A stretch of DNA of 64,000 nucleotides from Conchocele bisecta (Eukaryota > Mollusca > Bivalvia > Lucinida > Thyasiridae): assembly GCA_029237695.1 (NCBI GenBank), contig CM055267.1, positions 8,204,043 through 8,268,042 on the forward strand, given 5' to 3'. Below, one piece after another: positions 1-11,466 of the stretch; position 1 is the first letter of the stretch; each line of letters opens with the position of its first letter. The translations under genes were made by a program, and so were the position numbers. The notes under the pieces were generated by a model. The model ran no database searches. It saw only the letters and a list, made by a program, of their open reading frames with translations, and was not told where the DNA came from.

Positions 1-1413
1 TCTTTATCACAAATATGAGTTACTGTTCCTGAGAAATTATCTCCTATACTAACGCTTACCGGAACGTGCTCAGCTTCGTACTCTAAACTATTACCTAGCG
101 TTTTAAGTAATTCTTTAGAATTAGGTGGGTTGAGATACGCCTCAAAATCATATACTATCTGATAAAGAGTAGTGTCGCAACCGATCTTTATGTCTTTACC
201 CGTTCTTTGAAATTCGCATTCCCACATAACTACTAGGTTGAATTCTTTGCTTCTAATAAATTTATCTCTTCTTATAGTTCTTCTTTTCTATGCTTTGCAT
301 GAATCTCGCATCCATGCCAGTAACAGCCGTGATATTGATATACTGTATTGTTTTCTTGACAGTATCCATCTACTGGAGCTCCTAAAATCCATCTATCGCC
401 ATGTCCATGTCCGCACTGTTCGTGGTGAATGTGAATTCCCTCCTGCTTTTCCACAGAGTACATCCAATCGATCGCCCCATAACTGTTAGAACTTTTTGGG
501 TAGAACGCTTTCTCGAACGACGAACGAGGGCGCTCTAAATAATTACCGGCACATACTATTTTTGTCTCACCTTTCATACATTTTGGTCCGTGTCTCTTCA
601 TATTACTCGCTTTTGTGAATATCTGTTTGCAATTATCGCAGGCGTAAATTTTAGATAGGTTTTTAAGGTTTTTTATCAGAAATGCGTGATTATTAAACAG
701 TCCTATTGTCATTGGTTTATTACCTATTGCCTTATAGTGCGCTGGTACCTTTTTCAACCACCAAACACAACCTTGTGTCGGTTGATATACTTCTATACCG
801 ATTTTAAACAAGAAATGCGTCTGTCGAACGCTGATGCCACCTGCAGCATATTTGAGAAACTGTGACAAAGTTGTTAACCGAAAAGTGTGACGGACGGACA
901 GACGGACGGACGGACAGACGGACGGTCCAAACACTATATGCCACCCGTTTCTTCGAAACCCGGTGGCATAAAAACTCTTCTCAGATTTGAAAAAGGAATT
1001 GGTTTAACAACATTACTACCGAAATATTGCTTACTAAGTTCTTTCGCTTTTTCTGTACATCTGTCAGGTCTTTTCCCTGTTGTGTGCATCGTTAAACATC
1101 TGAACAGACAAAGGTCGTCATTATACTTATCTAAAGAATACATACCTTTTTTATTCTTCAACCATTCTGGAAGTTCTCCTCCTGCCGCTTCTTTGGATTG
1201 TAGTCCAAAATCTATTCCCCTATTGCCCTGTATTAGCTTTACAAAAACCTCTACCCATCTTACAAACTTCCACTTTGTATTTGGTCTATCTATTTTATCG
1301 GACATTATTCGTGTTTGCTCCTTATCTGACAGCCATTTTTTAACGGTTTTCATTGATGATAGTGGTTCGCTACCACCGAGATTTTTGTGAAATATTATAT
1401 TATAGGTTTTCCA
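1..1413 (-). pseudogene. POLB: Polinton DNA polymerase B, 5' part (copy A), interrupted
   Basis: Minus-strand coding remnant of the N-terminal half of a protein-primed family B polymerase, running out of the window at position 1. Visible landmarks are a YNDDLCLFRC stretch near 1,105-1,135, a CxxC...H zinc-binding-like segment (CDNCKQIF...KRH) near 590-640, and the VDGYC...YQYHGCYWHGC region near 310-390 that is typical of Polinton polymerases. A 160-bp repeat (809-971) is inserted in the coding sequence, and a 10-bp deletion near 274 relative to copy B shifts the frame. The 590-640 region is open here but frameshifted in copy B, so each copy has private lesions. A stop (TAA) lies in frame just upstream of the KWK-TYN start of the open frame, so the true start is not resolved. 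Confidence 0.85.
809..971 (+). mobile_element. ~160-bp GGAC-microsatellite element inside polB (copy A)
   Basis: Begins near AAGAAATGCGTCTGTCGAAC, has ATGCCACCTGCAGC close to the left end, a (GGAC)n run, and ends CGAAACCCGGTGGCATAAA. The ATGCCACC / GGTGGCAT pair forms short subterminal inverted repeats. The same unit occurs at 14,156-14,318, 44,641-44,791, 57,325-57,478 and, expanded, at 61,433-61,820. It is at the same site of polB in both duplicated copies, so it inserted before they separated. Confidence 0.8.
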
Positions 1414-1460
1414 TTTTTAGTTTCCTCCATATGTTCTAGCTTGTAAGAATATGAATATTT

Positions 1461-1952
1461 CTAATAAAAATTGGTTGTTAGATACGGAGCGAGTTTATCG
1501 GACATGCGTTCAGACACGTTAATGTCAATGTTTTTACGAAAGGATAATGTAACTACCCGTCTTCCCTTTTCTATCTTTTCCAATGTTTCATCATGAGCCC
1601 CCAATATTTCTTCACCTTCTGCCACTATCGCGCGAACGATAGATTTTTTCTTATTCTGCAAATTATTTGGTATTGAGTCACCTGTGCGTTTGGAATTGGT
1701 GCTTGAAGGTTTTATTACACTAGCCCTTAACCCTGCAATACTTTCTTTTTGAATTCTGTTACCAACTTCCTCTGCTAGTGAGAGGTCTTTAAAGGCGCCT
1801 CGTTTGTGGGCTCGGATAAATCGCTTCATAAACGCCTCATTCTTTGTGGCGTTTATCAGCTTTGTCAACCCCGTAACTCTCAACTGTTTACTATAGGTAA
1901 TCCCTAGAGATTCAGCTTCTCTTCTCAAACTTTCTATTTCTGGCGTTATCAT
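1461..1952 (-). CDS. SAP-like small Polinton protein (copy A)
   Basis: Open 163-residue frame directly upstream of polB on the same strand. The first ~40 residues (EIESLRREAESLGI...GLTKLI) look like a SAP/HeH-type two-helix DNA-binding motif. The remainder is basic and Lys/Arg-rich with no recognised domain, ending TTNFY. The frame is fully preserved in copy B (45,279-45,770) with only a handful of substitutions, which argues that it is a real gene. The leader contains a TATATATA run 16-20 bp upstream of the ATG. Function unknown; DNA binding is an inference from the motif alone. Confidence 0.65.
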   Translation of the reverse strand: MITPEIESLRREAESLGITYSKQLRVTGLTKLINATKNEAFMKRFIRAHKRGAFKDLSLAEEVGNRIQKESIAGLRASVIKPSSTNSKRTGDSIPNNLQNKKKSIVRAIVAEGEEILGAHDETLEKIEKGRRVVTLSFRKNIDINVSERMSDKLAPYLTTNFY

Positions 1953-2052
1953 ATTTTCTGTATATATAACCTATGAAATTTATCTGTTCAATTGGACCCA
2001 TTTTAACTTATGTATTTATGACACCAATTGAACATTTATATCTCATAGTATA

Positions 2053-5000
2053 AATGAGAGTGTGTTACATGTTGTAAAACTTTTGCACAACCGGTCAACC
2101 TGCGAAGGCATCTAGCAAAGAAATATCCTTGTGTCGCCCCACAATTTCAATGCCCCAGATGCCCTTGTAAATTTGTTAGTGCCCAAACTCTTTGTAGACA
2201 TAAGCAACTGCACTGTCAGGTGGCTAAAGGGGAACGTGGTAGACTAGAGCTGGTAGAATTAGTTGCTGATCTGCGGAATAAACTAGAAATGGACGCTTGT
2301 CGACAAGCGCATGTGTATCCCCCTCCCCAGATACACAAGTAGTTTGAAAAAAGGGTGTTCGAGTTATGCTCCGGAGACAAAATCAGTGACGGAAAAACAA
2401 AGGGAGATAACTAAAGAATTAGTGATGCAAGAGTTGTCATTCTTGCGGGACACACCTTTAGGGTCGTGGTCTATGCATGTGTGAAGTTTCATGAAAATAT
2501 TCCAAAGGGTGTTCGAGTTATGCTCCAGACACGAAATCAGTGCACGAAACAACAAAGGGAGATAACTAAGAAATTAACGACGCAAGAGTTGCCATTCTTA
2601 CGTGCGACACACCTTTGGGTCGTCTTCTATGCATGTGTGAAGTTTAATAAACTAGAAAATGTGTTCATAGAACACGGATGTCCCACATATCGCTTCGATA
2701 ATAAATGAGGCCAAATTGCAAGTCAAAATTTTCTTTTACCTGAGCGTTAAAGTTTTTGAAGCACCAAGTATGTGACCTTCACCCTGGGCTTGGCGGGGGC
2801 AGGACAAACGTGGATTTGGCACAGGGCGGTAGAGGACCATTAGAGCAATGCATATATGAAATATGAAGCTGATCCGTGAAAGAAAACAGAAATTATAAGA
2901 TATTTACCTGAGCGTTAAAGTTTTTGAAGCACTAAGTATATGATGTTAACCCTGGGCTTGGCGGGGGCGGGACGAACGTGGATTTGGCACAGGGCGGTAG
3001 AGGACCATTAGAGCAACGCATATATGAAATATGAAGTTGATCCGTGAATGGAAAGAAAAATTATAAGATATTTACCTGAGCATTAAAGTTTTTGAAGCAC
3101 CAAGTAGTGACCTTGACACCAAGTATGTGACCTTGACCCTGATTGCGCAGACGAATGATTTGCACAGGGCGGTGGATAGAGGACCATTAGAGCAATGCGT
3201 ATATGAAATATGAAGATGATCCATGAAAGAAAACAGAAAGTATAAGATATTTACCCAAGCGAATAATGTTTTTGAAGCACTAAGTATGTGACCTTCACCC
3301 TGGCTTGACGGGGGCAGAACGAACGTGGATTTGGCACAGGCGGTAGAGGGACCATTAATAGCAATGCTATATCGTGTTCGAGTTATGCTTTGGATACAAA
3401 ATCAGAGCACGAAACAACAAAGGGAGATAAGTAAACAAGAATTCCGCGGAATCAGATGCCTCGCCTTGTCCCGCCTTGATCCTCGAGCCTGGGCCCGAAA
3501 GCAATTTTCACTGGCCCGAACATATTATACAATTATTGACTAGTGAACCATAGAATATCAGATTATATTCTATGGCTCACTAGTCAATAATTGTTTTATT
3601 ATATGATAATAGTCTGTATATAGCACTTACGACCTTATGCTACTAGACAAAAATTGAAAAAGAATTTGAAAAAAAAAATGAAAAAAAAAATGGAAAAAAA
3701 GTTTAAAAATTAAAAAATAATAATGCTTGCTACTGGAGCCCAGAATTTTTTTTAATAGTCCTATATTTATCTACATATATCTGCACAGGTCCACATAATG
3801 CCACAATATTTTCAACACAGTTTACGGAAATGTAATATAATCATTTACCTGTATAAATTACCTGTAAGTGGTCAGTGGTCAGTTGCACATGCTAGCACAT
3901 GTACAGGTGAATAGTCTGTATATAGCACTTACGACCTTCTGCTACTGGACAAAAATTGAAAAATAATTTGAAAAAAAAATGAAAAAAAAAAAAATGGAAA
4001 AAAAAAAGTTTAAAAATAATAATGCTTGCTACTGGAGCCCAGATTTTTTTTCCAGTCAAATTGAAAAATAATTTGAAAAAAAAAATGAAAAAAAATAATG
4101 AAAAAAAAAAAAAAAAAAATGACAAAAAAAAGTTTAAAAATAATAATGCTTGCTATTGGAGACCAGATTTTTTTTTAATAGTCCTATATTTATCTACATA
4201 TATCTGCAGAGGTCCACATAATGCCACAATATTTTCAACACAGTACCCAATGTAGTGATTTACCTGTATAAATTACCTGGTCAGCAGTGGTCAAGCAGTG
4301 GTCAAGCAGTGGACATCTGCACATGCTAGCCCATGCTTAGCACATGGTTCTCCCAGTTTCTATTGTCTCTCTAACAGGTAAAGGTGTACGAGCACAGGAG
4401 AAAAGGTAAATACAGAGCAGACGACAGGTCTTCATGCATTATTGTCCAGTTTGTAGTGCGCAAAACAAAAAAGGGAGATAACTGAAAAATTAGCTACGCA
4501 AGAGTTGTCATTCTTGTGCGCGACACACCTCCGGGTCGTGGTCTATGCATGTGTGAAGTTTCATGAAAATATTCCAAAGGGTGGTCGAGTTATGCTCCGG
4601 ACAGGAAATCAGTGAGCGAAAACAAAAAAGGGAGATAACTCAAAAATTAGCTATGCAAGAGTTGTCATTCTTGTGCACGACACAACCTTCGGTTCGTAGG
4701 GTGTCTAATTGAATGTGTTAAGTTTCATAAAAATATTCCAAAGGGTGGTCGAGTTATGGTCAATCAGTGCGCGAAACAAAAAAGGGAGATAACTAAAAAA
4801 TTAGCTATGCAAGAGTTGTCATTCTTGTGCGCGACACACCTTCGGGTCGTGGTCTATGCATGTGTGAAGTTTCATGAAAATATTCGAAAGGGTGGTGGAG
4901 TTATGCTCCGGACACGAAATCAGTGCGAGAAACAAAAAAGGGAGATAACTCAAAAATGAGCTATGCAAGAGTTGTCATTCTTGTGCGCGACACACCTTCG

Positions 5001-5227
5001 GGTCGTGGTCTATGCATGTGTGAAGTTTCATGAAAATATTCCAAAGGGTGTTCGAGTTATGCTCCGGACAAGAAGTGTCTACGGCGGACGCGGACCGCGG
5101 ACGCGGACGCGGCGCGCTGTCAAATCCATAGTATCCCCCGACGGTAGTCCGGGGGATACAATTAGCTATCATGGAGGAGGAAAATAGGGTGTTGGAATAT
5201 AAACTATCGCGTGCGGACGCATTTTAA
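2053..5227 (+). pseudogene. C2H2 zinc-finger/coiled-coil gene, disrupted copy A
   Basis: Homologue of the intact gene at 45,872-46,165. Here it is broken twice: two extra bases just after the ATG (ATGAGAGTG instead of ATGGAGTG) shift the frame, and a 2.9-kb repeat element separates the finger region (2,053-2,283) from the C-terminal coiled-coil tail (5,160-5,227). The tail still encodes the same EEENRVLEYKL segment as copy B. Confidence 0.85.
2284..5159 (+). mobile_element. Pearl-like / Helitron-related non-autonomous element, 2.9 kb
   Basis: The left end starts CTAGAAATGG and is followed by a 16-nt palindrome CGCTTGTCGACAAGCG and GTATCCCCC. The right end is a hairpin with stem TATCCCCCG/CGGGGGATA ending 3 nt before the junction, preceded by a GGACGC microsatellite (5,085-5,110). 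Inside are ~150-bp core repeats (2,370-2,650 and 4,450-5,060), a ~165-bp satellite repeated four times (2,735-3,350) and A-rich repeat blocks (3,600-4,260). Comparison with the empty site in copy B (46,098) places the insertion between AA and TT without target duplication, as expected for rolling-circle elements. A close relative sits at 33,468-36,588. Organisation matches the 'pearl' elements described in oysters. Confidence 0.85.
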
Positions 5228-5272
5228 TTGCATTAATGATTTCTACATTTTGTTTTCTTCAAAAGTCAATTT

Positions 5273-5286
5273 CCAATAATAATTGG
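5273..5286. repeat. CCAAT-ATTGG hairpin, copy A of the Polinton right end
   Basis: Perfect palindrome CCAATAATAATTGG, about 45 bp downstream of the zinc-finger reading frame, identical in copy B at 46,210. It belongs to the hairpin family spread through the Polinton. Confidence 0.7.
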
Positions 5287-5316
5287 GACTACAAGACCAC
5301 TTTTTATCATTCAATA

Positions 5317-5343
5317 CCACCACCAACTTTTGGTTGGTGGTGG
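5317..5343. repeat. GC-rich perfect hairpin
   Basis: CCACCACCAAC, a 5-nt loop (TTTTG), then GTTGGTGGTGG. Conserved in copy B (46,254-46,280). A further GTTGGTGGT lies about 50 bp on. It could be near the Polinton terminus, but no terminal inverted repeat was found to prove this. Confidence 0.7.
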
Positions 5344-6900
5344 GAGCTACAATACAGCTCAATAACGTTACAAACGTTGGTGGTATCATTTTGAATCCCT
5401 CTATACTACTGAACACAATATTCACATAGTATCCAGGCACAGTATCAGTCGCATCCAGGTTGTATCCACTCAGAAATGTCCAGATTGCGATGTCCAGAAT
5501 CAGCGAAGTCGAGATTGAGCGACGTCCAGATTAAATTATATCCATCCATTTGCAGGTATGTCCTCAGTTCTGCGAGTCTGCAACATAGAACATGTACATC
5601 CAGAATAGTACAACATAATAATGCACCTCGTCTCAATCCAACCACTACAGGTGATCACACGGTTGGCAGTGCTTGGTTGGCTTGTTACTGGATCAATGGG
5701 GCTTATGACATTAGTGGCCAGTCTCCTGATCCACTGCCCAGTCCTGCAGCCTTATATAGATATATAGTGGAACCTCTCTAAACCCGACACAGAGAAAGGT
5801 TAGTTGTGGTTAATTTTGATAGCTTTAATTGCCCGTTATCTCCGATGTTAATGTCTGTTCATGATCACAAACCCCTCACACGTGTCTTGAAGTAGTCATC
5901 TGCCTGTTTTACAGTTTGAACCTATCTAAACTGGACACCTGGGCACCTCCCAGGGTGTCCAGTTTAGAGCGGTTCCACTGAATACTCTTTGCCAGTTGCA
6001 TTATAGGTGTTTCACCGACTGAATGACAAACAGTGCAGATCCTGATCAGACTGCACCATTTCTCCAGTCACTTCTCTTGTGTCTGATCCATTACCTTGGT
6101 CTGCTCTGTAACGAGTAACTACAAACATGTATTATGTATCATATCTTTGACACATTTTTCAGATTTTGTTTCTGAATTTACACAGCGTGTGGACAATTTA
6201 TGGACACGAGGATGTGATGCGACAGTTACCATGTTGATCCTAATATAAGCACTTGCCATATTACACACGCCCCCATTAATTTTGAGAATGACAGGACCTA
6301 GGTTTCATAAGTTAGGGCCAAATTGGCAATGCCTTTCAGGGTCCAAGTGCCATAGGTCGGTCTGAGGTGTTGCATGGACATGGTGTAAGTCTGATGTGCA
6401 AATTATTAAACTTTACATACCACTACATTTCATTGGAACGTCAATTTATATTATCAGTTAACTATCTTTGTAAATTACTCCGGCAGTTTACACTGCAAGT
6501 TCAATAGTGAATATGAATAGTAAAACGTCTTTACATGTTGTTGGTGTAACGTAATTGTGGGCTATCGTTGTACCATATCTGGTTTACAGATGGTATGTCT
6601 GTAAGTCGGAGTATGATAACTAATGATAAGAAATTATGAATTTGTGTATAACTACACTTTTAGCGTACCTAAAACAAACTTTTAAAAATTGGACACATTT
6701 TACTAAATTTCTATGAATATTTAATTTTTATATTTAAGACCCTAATTATTGTGCCCGTTTTACATTTTGCATCGTGCCCAGGTGCGAATATTAGGATTAA
6801 TACAATACATGATATTTATATGCATGTACCATCGCAAATCTCGTGAATTATCTTACATAGGCGAATGAACAGTGAGATAACTATGATACATACTATATAG
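5344..6900. other. Non-coding flank with repeat fragments
   Basis: No convincing gene. Contains short LDxx-like direct repeats of about 16 bp (5,480-5,540), a pogo-type hairpin (5,912-5,980) and fragments of the GGAGAAATGGGGC MITE family. Both duplicated copies preserve the sequence without favouring a reading frame. Confidence 0.5.
5912..5980. mobile_element. Pogo/Tigger-like mini hairpin (degenerate)
   Basis: Two inverted halves of a CAGTGGAACC...CTAAACTGGACAC terminus. The left end has decayed to CAGTTTGAACC here but is intact in copy B (46,852-46,917). It resembles Tigger/pogo terminal repeats, which also start CAGTGG. Confidence 0.6.
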
Positions 6901-7031
6901 AGCATCTCAAACAAGTTCCCATTGGATACGAGAATTATGAAATGAGTCGTGAACAATTTATGAACCGAGCCTCTAGCGAGGTGCATAGAATTGCTGAAGA
7001 GTTCCACAAATATCATATCAAATGGAAATGA
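6901..7031 (+). CDS. Candidate 3'-terminal exon of an unidentified gene
   Basis: After a possible acceptor (CTATATAG) an open phase-1 frame of about 43 residues runs to TGA at 7,029. Its composition looks protein-coding: HLKQVPIGYENYEMSREQ, then an amphipathic helix-like RASSEVHRIAEEFHKYH. In copy B the equivalent frame has CAA changed to TAA and a 1-bp indel, so it is broken there. No upstream exon was recognised, and the frame could be a decayed retrocopy or chance. Confidence 0.25.
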
Positions 7032-8164
7032 GTTTGAGATTCTGTTTATCACATGACTTCGCACTCCAAACAGCAGAAAACCGATATGTTTCAGTAAGAA
7101 GACGCCATTGATTATTTTCGCATCTAAATGAAAATCTGTACAAAGAAAAATAGCTTTACTCCTAGAAATAAACTATTACAAATATACCATATTATAGGTT
7201 CCCGTTCTTTGTAAGCACTTCATATTACTAAACAGGAGCCCATTCTAACAATTGCACTAATTTTACTGAGTCACCGACGCTTCCAATGACGTTTAAAATA
7301 TGATGAACGTCAACGTCAAAACATCATTGTTTTTTCACGCCACTTGTAACGTCTTCAATTTTATTGTTAGCGGAAAATAGTAGTATGTAATTAAGGTGAT
7401 GAGGTCAGCCAATCAAATTTACTCCTGGTATTATTACACGCATGTCATATCACATTTATGAAAAGGGTTACAACACGGTATAACAAGGTTTTCATGTGAT
7501 AAACATGAATGTCAATTCAAATACAGTGGAACCTCTCTAAACCGGACTCTCCGGGAGGTCCCCAGGGTGTCCTGTTTAGAGAGATTCCACTGTAATTAAT
7601 CACTTGATGGCCACTTTTTGTCATTTTCTGTTATGAACAGACAGGACAATGACATAAATTACATTGACACAATGAGATCTCCAGTGTGTTCGGTTTAGAG
7701 GGGTTTCACTGTAAATCTTGCTTACGGGTTTTAAGTTAGATTTATTTGAATCTGACATTCACTCAGCTACAACTAAGTCTGCGTGTACCTGATTCTGCGG
7801 TCGAGGTGGGACAGTGGATGACGAGGCAGGACACGGCCGTGTGGCTGGGGTTGTAGGCACTATACACCCGTGTCACACAGCTCCACAGCCCGTTAGACAC
7901 TATACCCTACAACAGTCATTCATTTGGCTTATGTTTAAGGGTGGGAATTGGCTCTAAAACCTTGCATACCCTGCAACATGGCCACAGCCACAGCCAGTGG
8001 ATAACGCGCCCACGTAGTATACAAGTAAATCGTGCAGGGAATCAAAAGATTGGCAGTTACACTTGTAAGTAGGCTATCGAACTTGATAAATCAATAAGTA
8101 AGAGTAACTTCCCTTAGAACTAGTTCCGGGGGATTTTCGATGTTATGATGTGACGGGATTTGTA
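7032..8164. other. Intronic/intergenic stretch without genes
   Basis: Contains a pogo-like hairpin at 7,524-7,592 and a related half terminus near 7,690-7,717. Otherwise it is AT-rich unique-looking sequence conserved in copy B. No exon was identified. Confidence 0.5.
7524..7592. mobile_element. Pogo/Tigger-like mini hairpin
   Basis: CAGTGGAACCTCTCTAAACC ... and its inverted copy GTTTAGAGAGATTCCACTG around a short spacer. Same family at 5,912, 48,451-48,519 and 60,229-60,297. Confidence 0.7.
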
Positions 8165-8214
8165 AGTTTGATGTCACGTTGCTTAGTTAGGACTAAGCAA
8201 CGTGACATCAAACT
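8165..8214. repeat. Perfect 22-bp inverted repeat
   Basis: AGTTTGATGTCACGTTGCTTAG and its exact reverse complement separated by 6 bp; conserved in copy B near 49,093-49,142. Probably the core of a foldback MITE. Confidence 0.8.
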
Positions 8215-8267
8215 GACAAATTCCGTCCAACTGATCCGCAAGAAATGTGTTTAAACAAAGCAACAGT

Positions 8268-8508
8268 GGCCAGTTTCACTAAACTCCGTACAAATAAAAT
8301 GTTTGTAAGTGCAAACTTATGACAGTCTGTAAATTTCACATTAACAATGTTTTCTTGTACACGATTATTGGATTTACATTTATTGAGCATAGGCTGCATA
8401 TGCAGCCTATGCTCAATAAATGTAAATCCATAAATTGAAATTTCCAGACGATCTTAAATTTGCTATTACGAACATTTTAGTTGTACGAAGTTTAGTGACA
8501 CGGGCCCC
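8268..8508. mobile_element. Foldback MITE, GGGCCCGTTTCACTAAA family
   Basis: The left end CAGTTTCACTAAACT and right end AGTTTAGTGACACGGGCCCC are inverted. The interior holds a long perfect palindrome (about 8,372-8,430). The same family occurs at 21,996-22,362, where it hosts a nested MITE. In copy B the right half (8,401-8,557) is absent. Confidence 0.75.
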
Positions 8509-8583
8509 AGGACGTCAAAGTCGGCCAACTCTTGTGCCATTGAATGCACGGAAACAGTTCCAAGGCAGTAGAGGAGTAGGTAC

Positions 8584-9268
8584 CTGTAAAGATTGGAAGC
8601 CAGTATCCTCGGGGTCCACATCAAATACAAAGAAACAGTCGAAGCCGTCATTGAGAATCACAAAGTCGTGGAGCAGTTTCTGGATGTATGTGTGATAGTG
8701 GACGACCTGCCGGTCAACTCTGTACAATATGAGCACCTTGGCGGACGCCATGGTGAGCACGGTCTGTGAAGCCGTCTCCATGGCAACAGCCACCAACTCG
8801 GAGACCGACGGTTGCCGTGCTGCCACGCCCCGACTGTATAATGTTTGTTCCTTCGGAAACCTTTCCAGCTCAAAATTGTTCTTCACCTTAGTGAGGAGCC
8901 AGTCAGTGATGAGTTTCGACTGTGATGAGGCATTTGGCGATGTCAGCCAGCTGTCGGGTAGCCGTGTGTTGCGGCTCCACTCGTAAACCTGCTCCTGGAT
9001 CTTGGCAAGGATTGCATGGTTCCTGTCGATGCTCTCGGAGAGGGAGACTGCGAGGACATGTGTACCCCCGCCGCCCAGCTGGACCAGGCGGCCCGCCTCC
9101 TGTCGCAGTTTCCGGTTGCCCTGGTCGAGGAGGCGCCGGATGCTGTGAAAGGTGGCGGCGTGTGTTTTGTCCAGGTCGCCGGCCATCGTGTGGAACCGCA
9201 CCACCAAGTCATATTGTCGTACACTCGGCTCACACAGCACTGCAAACAGCCCACTCGTGTCCTTCTTA
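8584..9268 (-). CDS. Host gene exon (685 bp), unidentified alpha-helical protein
   Basis: Internal exon on the minus strand. The acceptor is TTGACAG at 9,269-9,275; the donor is CAG|GTACC at 8,584/8,583. It enters in phase 2 and leaves in phase 0, encoding 228 codons without a stop (SGLFAVLCEPSVRQYDLVV...FDVDPEDTGFQSLQ). It contains Ala/Leu/Arg-rich helices (FHSIRRLLDQGNRKLRQEA) and no membrane segment. The phase matches the preceding exon at 12,790-12,967. Part of an unusually GC-rich island, consistent with coding use. I do not recognise the protein. The copy B exon (49,352-50,036) has the same length with several non-synonymous changes. Confidence 0.7.
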
Positions 9269-9542
9269 CTGTCAATATAACAATAAGGTGCAGATTGGTG
9301 TATTCAGTCTCCACGAAACTGCCAATATTTTACAGGATATTCGGTCTGGTAAACTTGAAATTTACCAGACCGGACAAAAATTTAAGACCGAAATTGTTTT
9401 AGAAAAAATAAAATTGATTTTCTGTGATATTAAAGAGCTTTTTCGCTTTTTAATTATATAAGTCATATAAGAAAAGCTAGCTAGCAACAGAAGCACATAC
9501 CAAAGGAAGGTATTTTATTAAAGCTTAGAATAGAAAAGTAAA

Positions 9543-11466
9543 CAAGAGGCCCAAATGGGCCTGTATCGCTCACCTAAAAGCCTCCATAGTGGTCATCTTG
9601 ATTTCACAAAGACTCTTCACTTACAACTTCAAATGTTCCACAGAATTTGTTGGTACCTTCTGATCTAACATATATTGCGAATGTGCATGTGATTTACTGC
9701 TATACCTTCGATTTGATATATAAAATGACCATATTCGGTCAAAAATAAAATTTGACCCCTATTTGACCCCTCGGGCCATGACCATTTTTGACCCAGAGGC
9801 CACCATATGAACAAATCTGAATCAGCGTTAACTATCGATCATTCATACAAAGTTTCGTCGAAATCGGCCTGGCGGTTTGTGAGAGGAAGATTTTTTGACA
9901 ATTTGACCTACTTTTCAACGGCGAACATCTTGGATTTGGTGATGACCTCCATTTTAACAAAAATGGACAGGCTTCACCAACAGACCATTACAGTTAAGTT
10001 TGGTCAATATCGGAAAAGCAGTTCACAAGAAGAATACGTTTGAAATCTTTAGTAAAAGAACAACTTTTTTACCTTTCGGTGGCCATCTTGGATGACAAAA
10101 TCATCTGATTTAGACAAAAAATGCTCCAGAGTGATCGACTAGTCGATATCTTCGATTTGATATATTATATTACCATATTCGGGCAAAAATATAATTTGAC
10201 CCCTAGTTGACCCCTCGGGCCACGCCCATTTTTGACCCAGGGGCCACCATATGAACAAATCTGAAACAGCGTTAACTATCAATCATTCACACCAAGTTTC
10301 GTCGAAATCGGCCTGGAGGTTTGTGAGAAGAAGATTTTTTGACAATCTGACCTACTTTTCAACGGCGGACATCTTGGATTTGGTGATGGCCTCCATTTTA
10401 ACAAAAATGAACAGGCTTCACACGACCAGTACAGTTAAGTTTGGCCAATATCGGCCAAGCAGTTCACAAGAAAAAGATGTTTGAAATCTTTTGTAAAAGA
10501 ATGACCTTTTGAACTATCAGTGGCCATCTTGGATGACGTAATCATCTGATTTAGACAAAAAATTATCTCCAGAGTGATCGACTTGTCAATACCTTCGATT
10601 TGATATATTATATGACTATATTCGGTTAAAAATAAAATTTACCCCTATTTGACCCCTCGGGCGACGCCCATTTTTTACCCAGGGGCCACCATATGAACAA
10701 ATCTGAAACAGCGCTAACTATCGATCATTCATACCCAGTATTGTCGAAATCGGCCTGGCGGTTCGTGAGAAGATTTTTTAAGAATTTGACCTACTTCTCA
10801 ACGGCGGCCATCTTGGATTTGGTGATGACCTCCATTTTAACAAAAATGAACAGGCTTCAACCACAGACCATTACAGTTAAGTTTGGCCAATATCGGCTAA
10901 GCAGTTCACAAGAAAAAGACGTTTGAAATCTTTAGTAAAAGAATGACCATTTGAACAATCGGTGGCCATCTTGGATGACATAATCATATGATTTAGACAT
11001 AAAATGTTCCAGAGTGATTGTCTCGTCAATACCTTCGATTTGATATATTACATGACTATATTCGGTTAAAAATAAAATTTGACCCCTATTTGACCCCTCG
11101 GGCGACGCCCATTTTTGACCCACGGGCCACCATATGAACAAATCTGAAACAGCGCTAACTATCGATCATTCATACCAAGTATCGTCGAAATCGGCCTGGC
11201 GGTTCTTGTGAGAAGAAGAAATTTTTTAAGAATTTTACCTACTTTTCCATGGCGGCCATCTTGGATTGTCGATGACCTCCATTTTAACAAATCTGAAATG
11301 GCATCACCCATATATCATCCCTGTGAAGTTTAACCAATATCGGCTCAGCAGTTCGGGAGAAGAAGATGATTGAAAATGTTCACGGACGGACGACGGACGA
11401 CAGACGACGGACGACGGACACTTTGCCATAACAATAGCTCACATGAGCTTTCCTCAGGTGAGCTAA
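9543..11466 (+). mobile_element. Non-autonomous element with four ~440-bp repeats (CAAGAGGCCC family)
   Basis: Starts CAAGAGGCCCAAATGGGCC and ends CTCAGGTGAGCTAAAAA after a (GGACGAC)n microsatellite (11,383-11,420). The body is four tandem units of ~440 bp, each with GACCCCT, GCCACCATATGAACAAATC, and GGCCATCTTGGAT blocks. A 77-78-codon open frame (MNKSE/T...) recurs in the first three units but not cleanly in the fourth, and is probably incidental. It lies in the intron between two host exons. The copy B counterpart is 50,297-52,213. Confidence 0.85.

Noticed and set aside
3892..4255. Open frames made of poly-Phe or poly-Lys
   Set aside because: They are translations of A/T runs in the A-rich blocks of the pearl element.
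4450..5060. Regular repeats that might suggest a CRISPR-like array
   Set aside because: Units are ~150-bp contiguous tandem repeats without spacers, in a eukaryotic transposable element.
5445..5645. Minus-strand frame with a possible TTGCAG acceptor, conserved in both copies
   Set aside because: Phase does not match the phase-0 donor of the 685-bp exon and the sequence contains ~16-bp direct repeats; too weak to call an exon.
8922..9461. Long + strand Arg/Cys/Gly-rich frames opposite the 685-bp exon
   Set aside because: Shadow frames of a GC-rich exon; the minus strand has splice sites and phase agreement.
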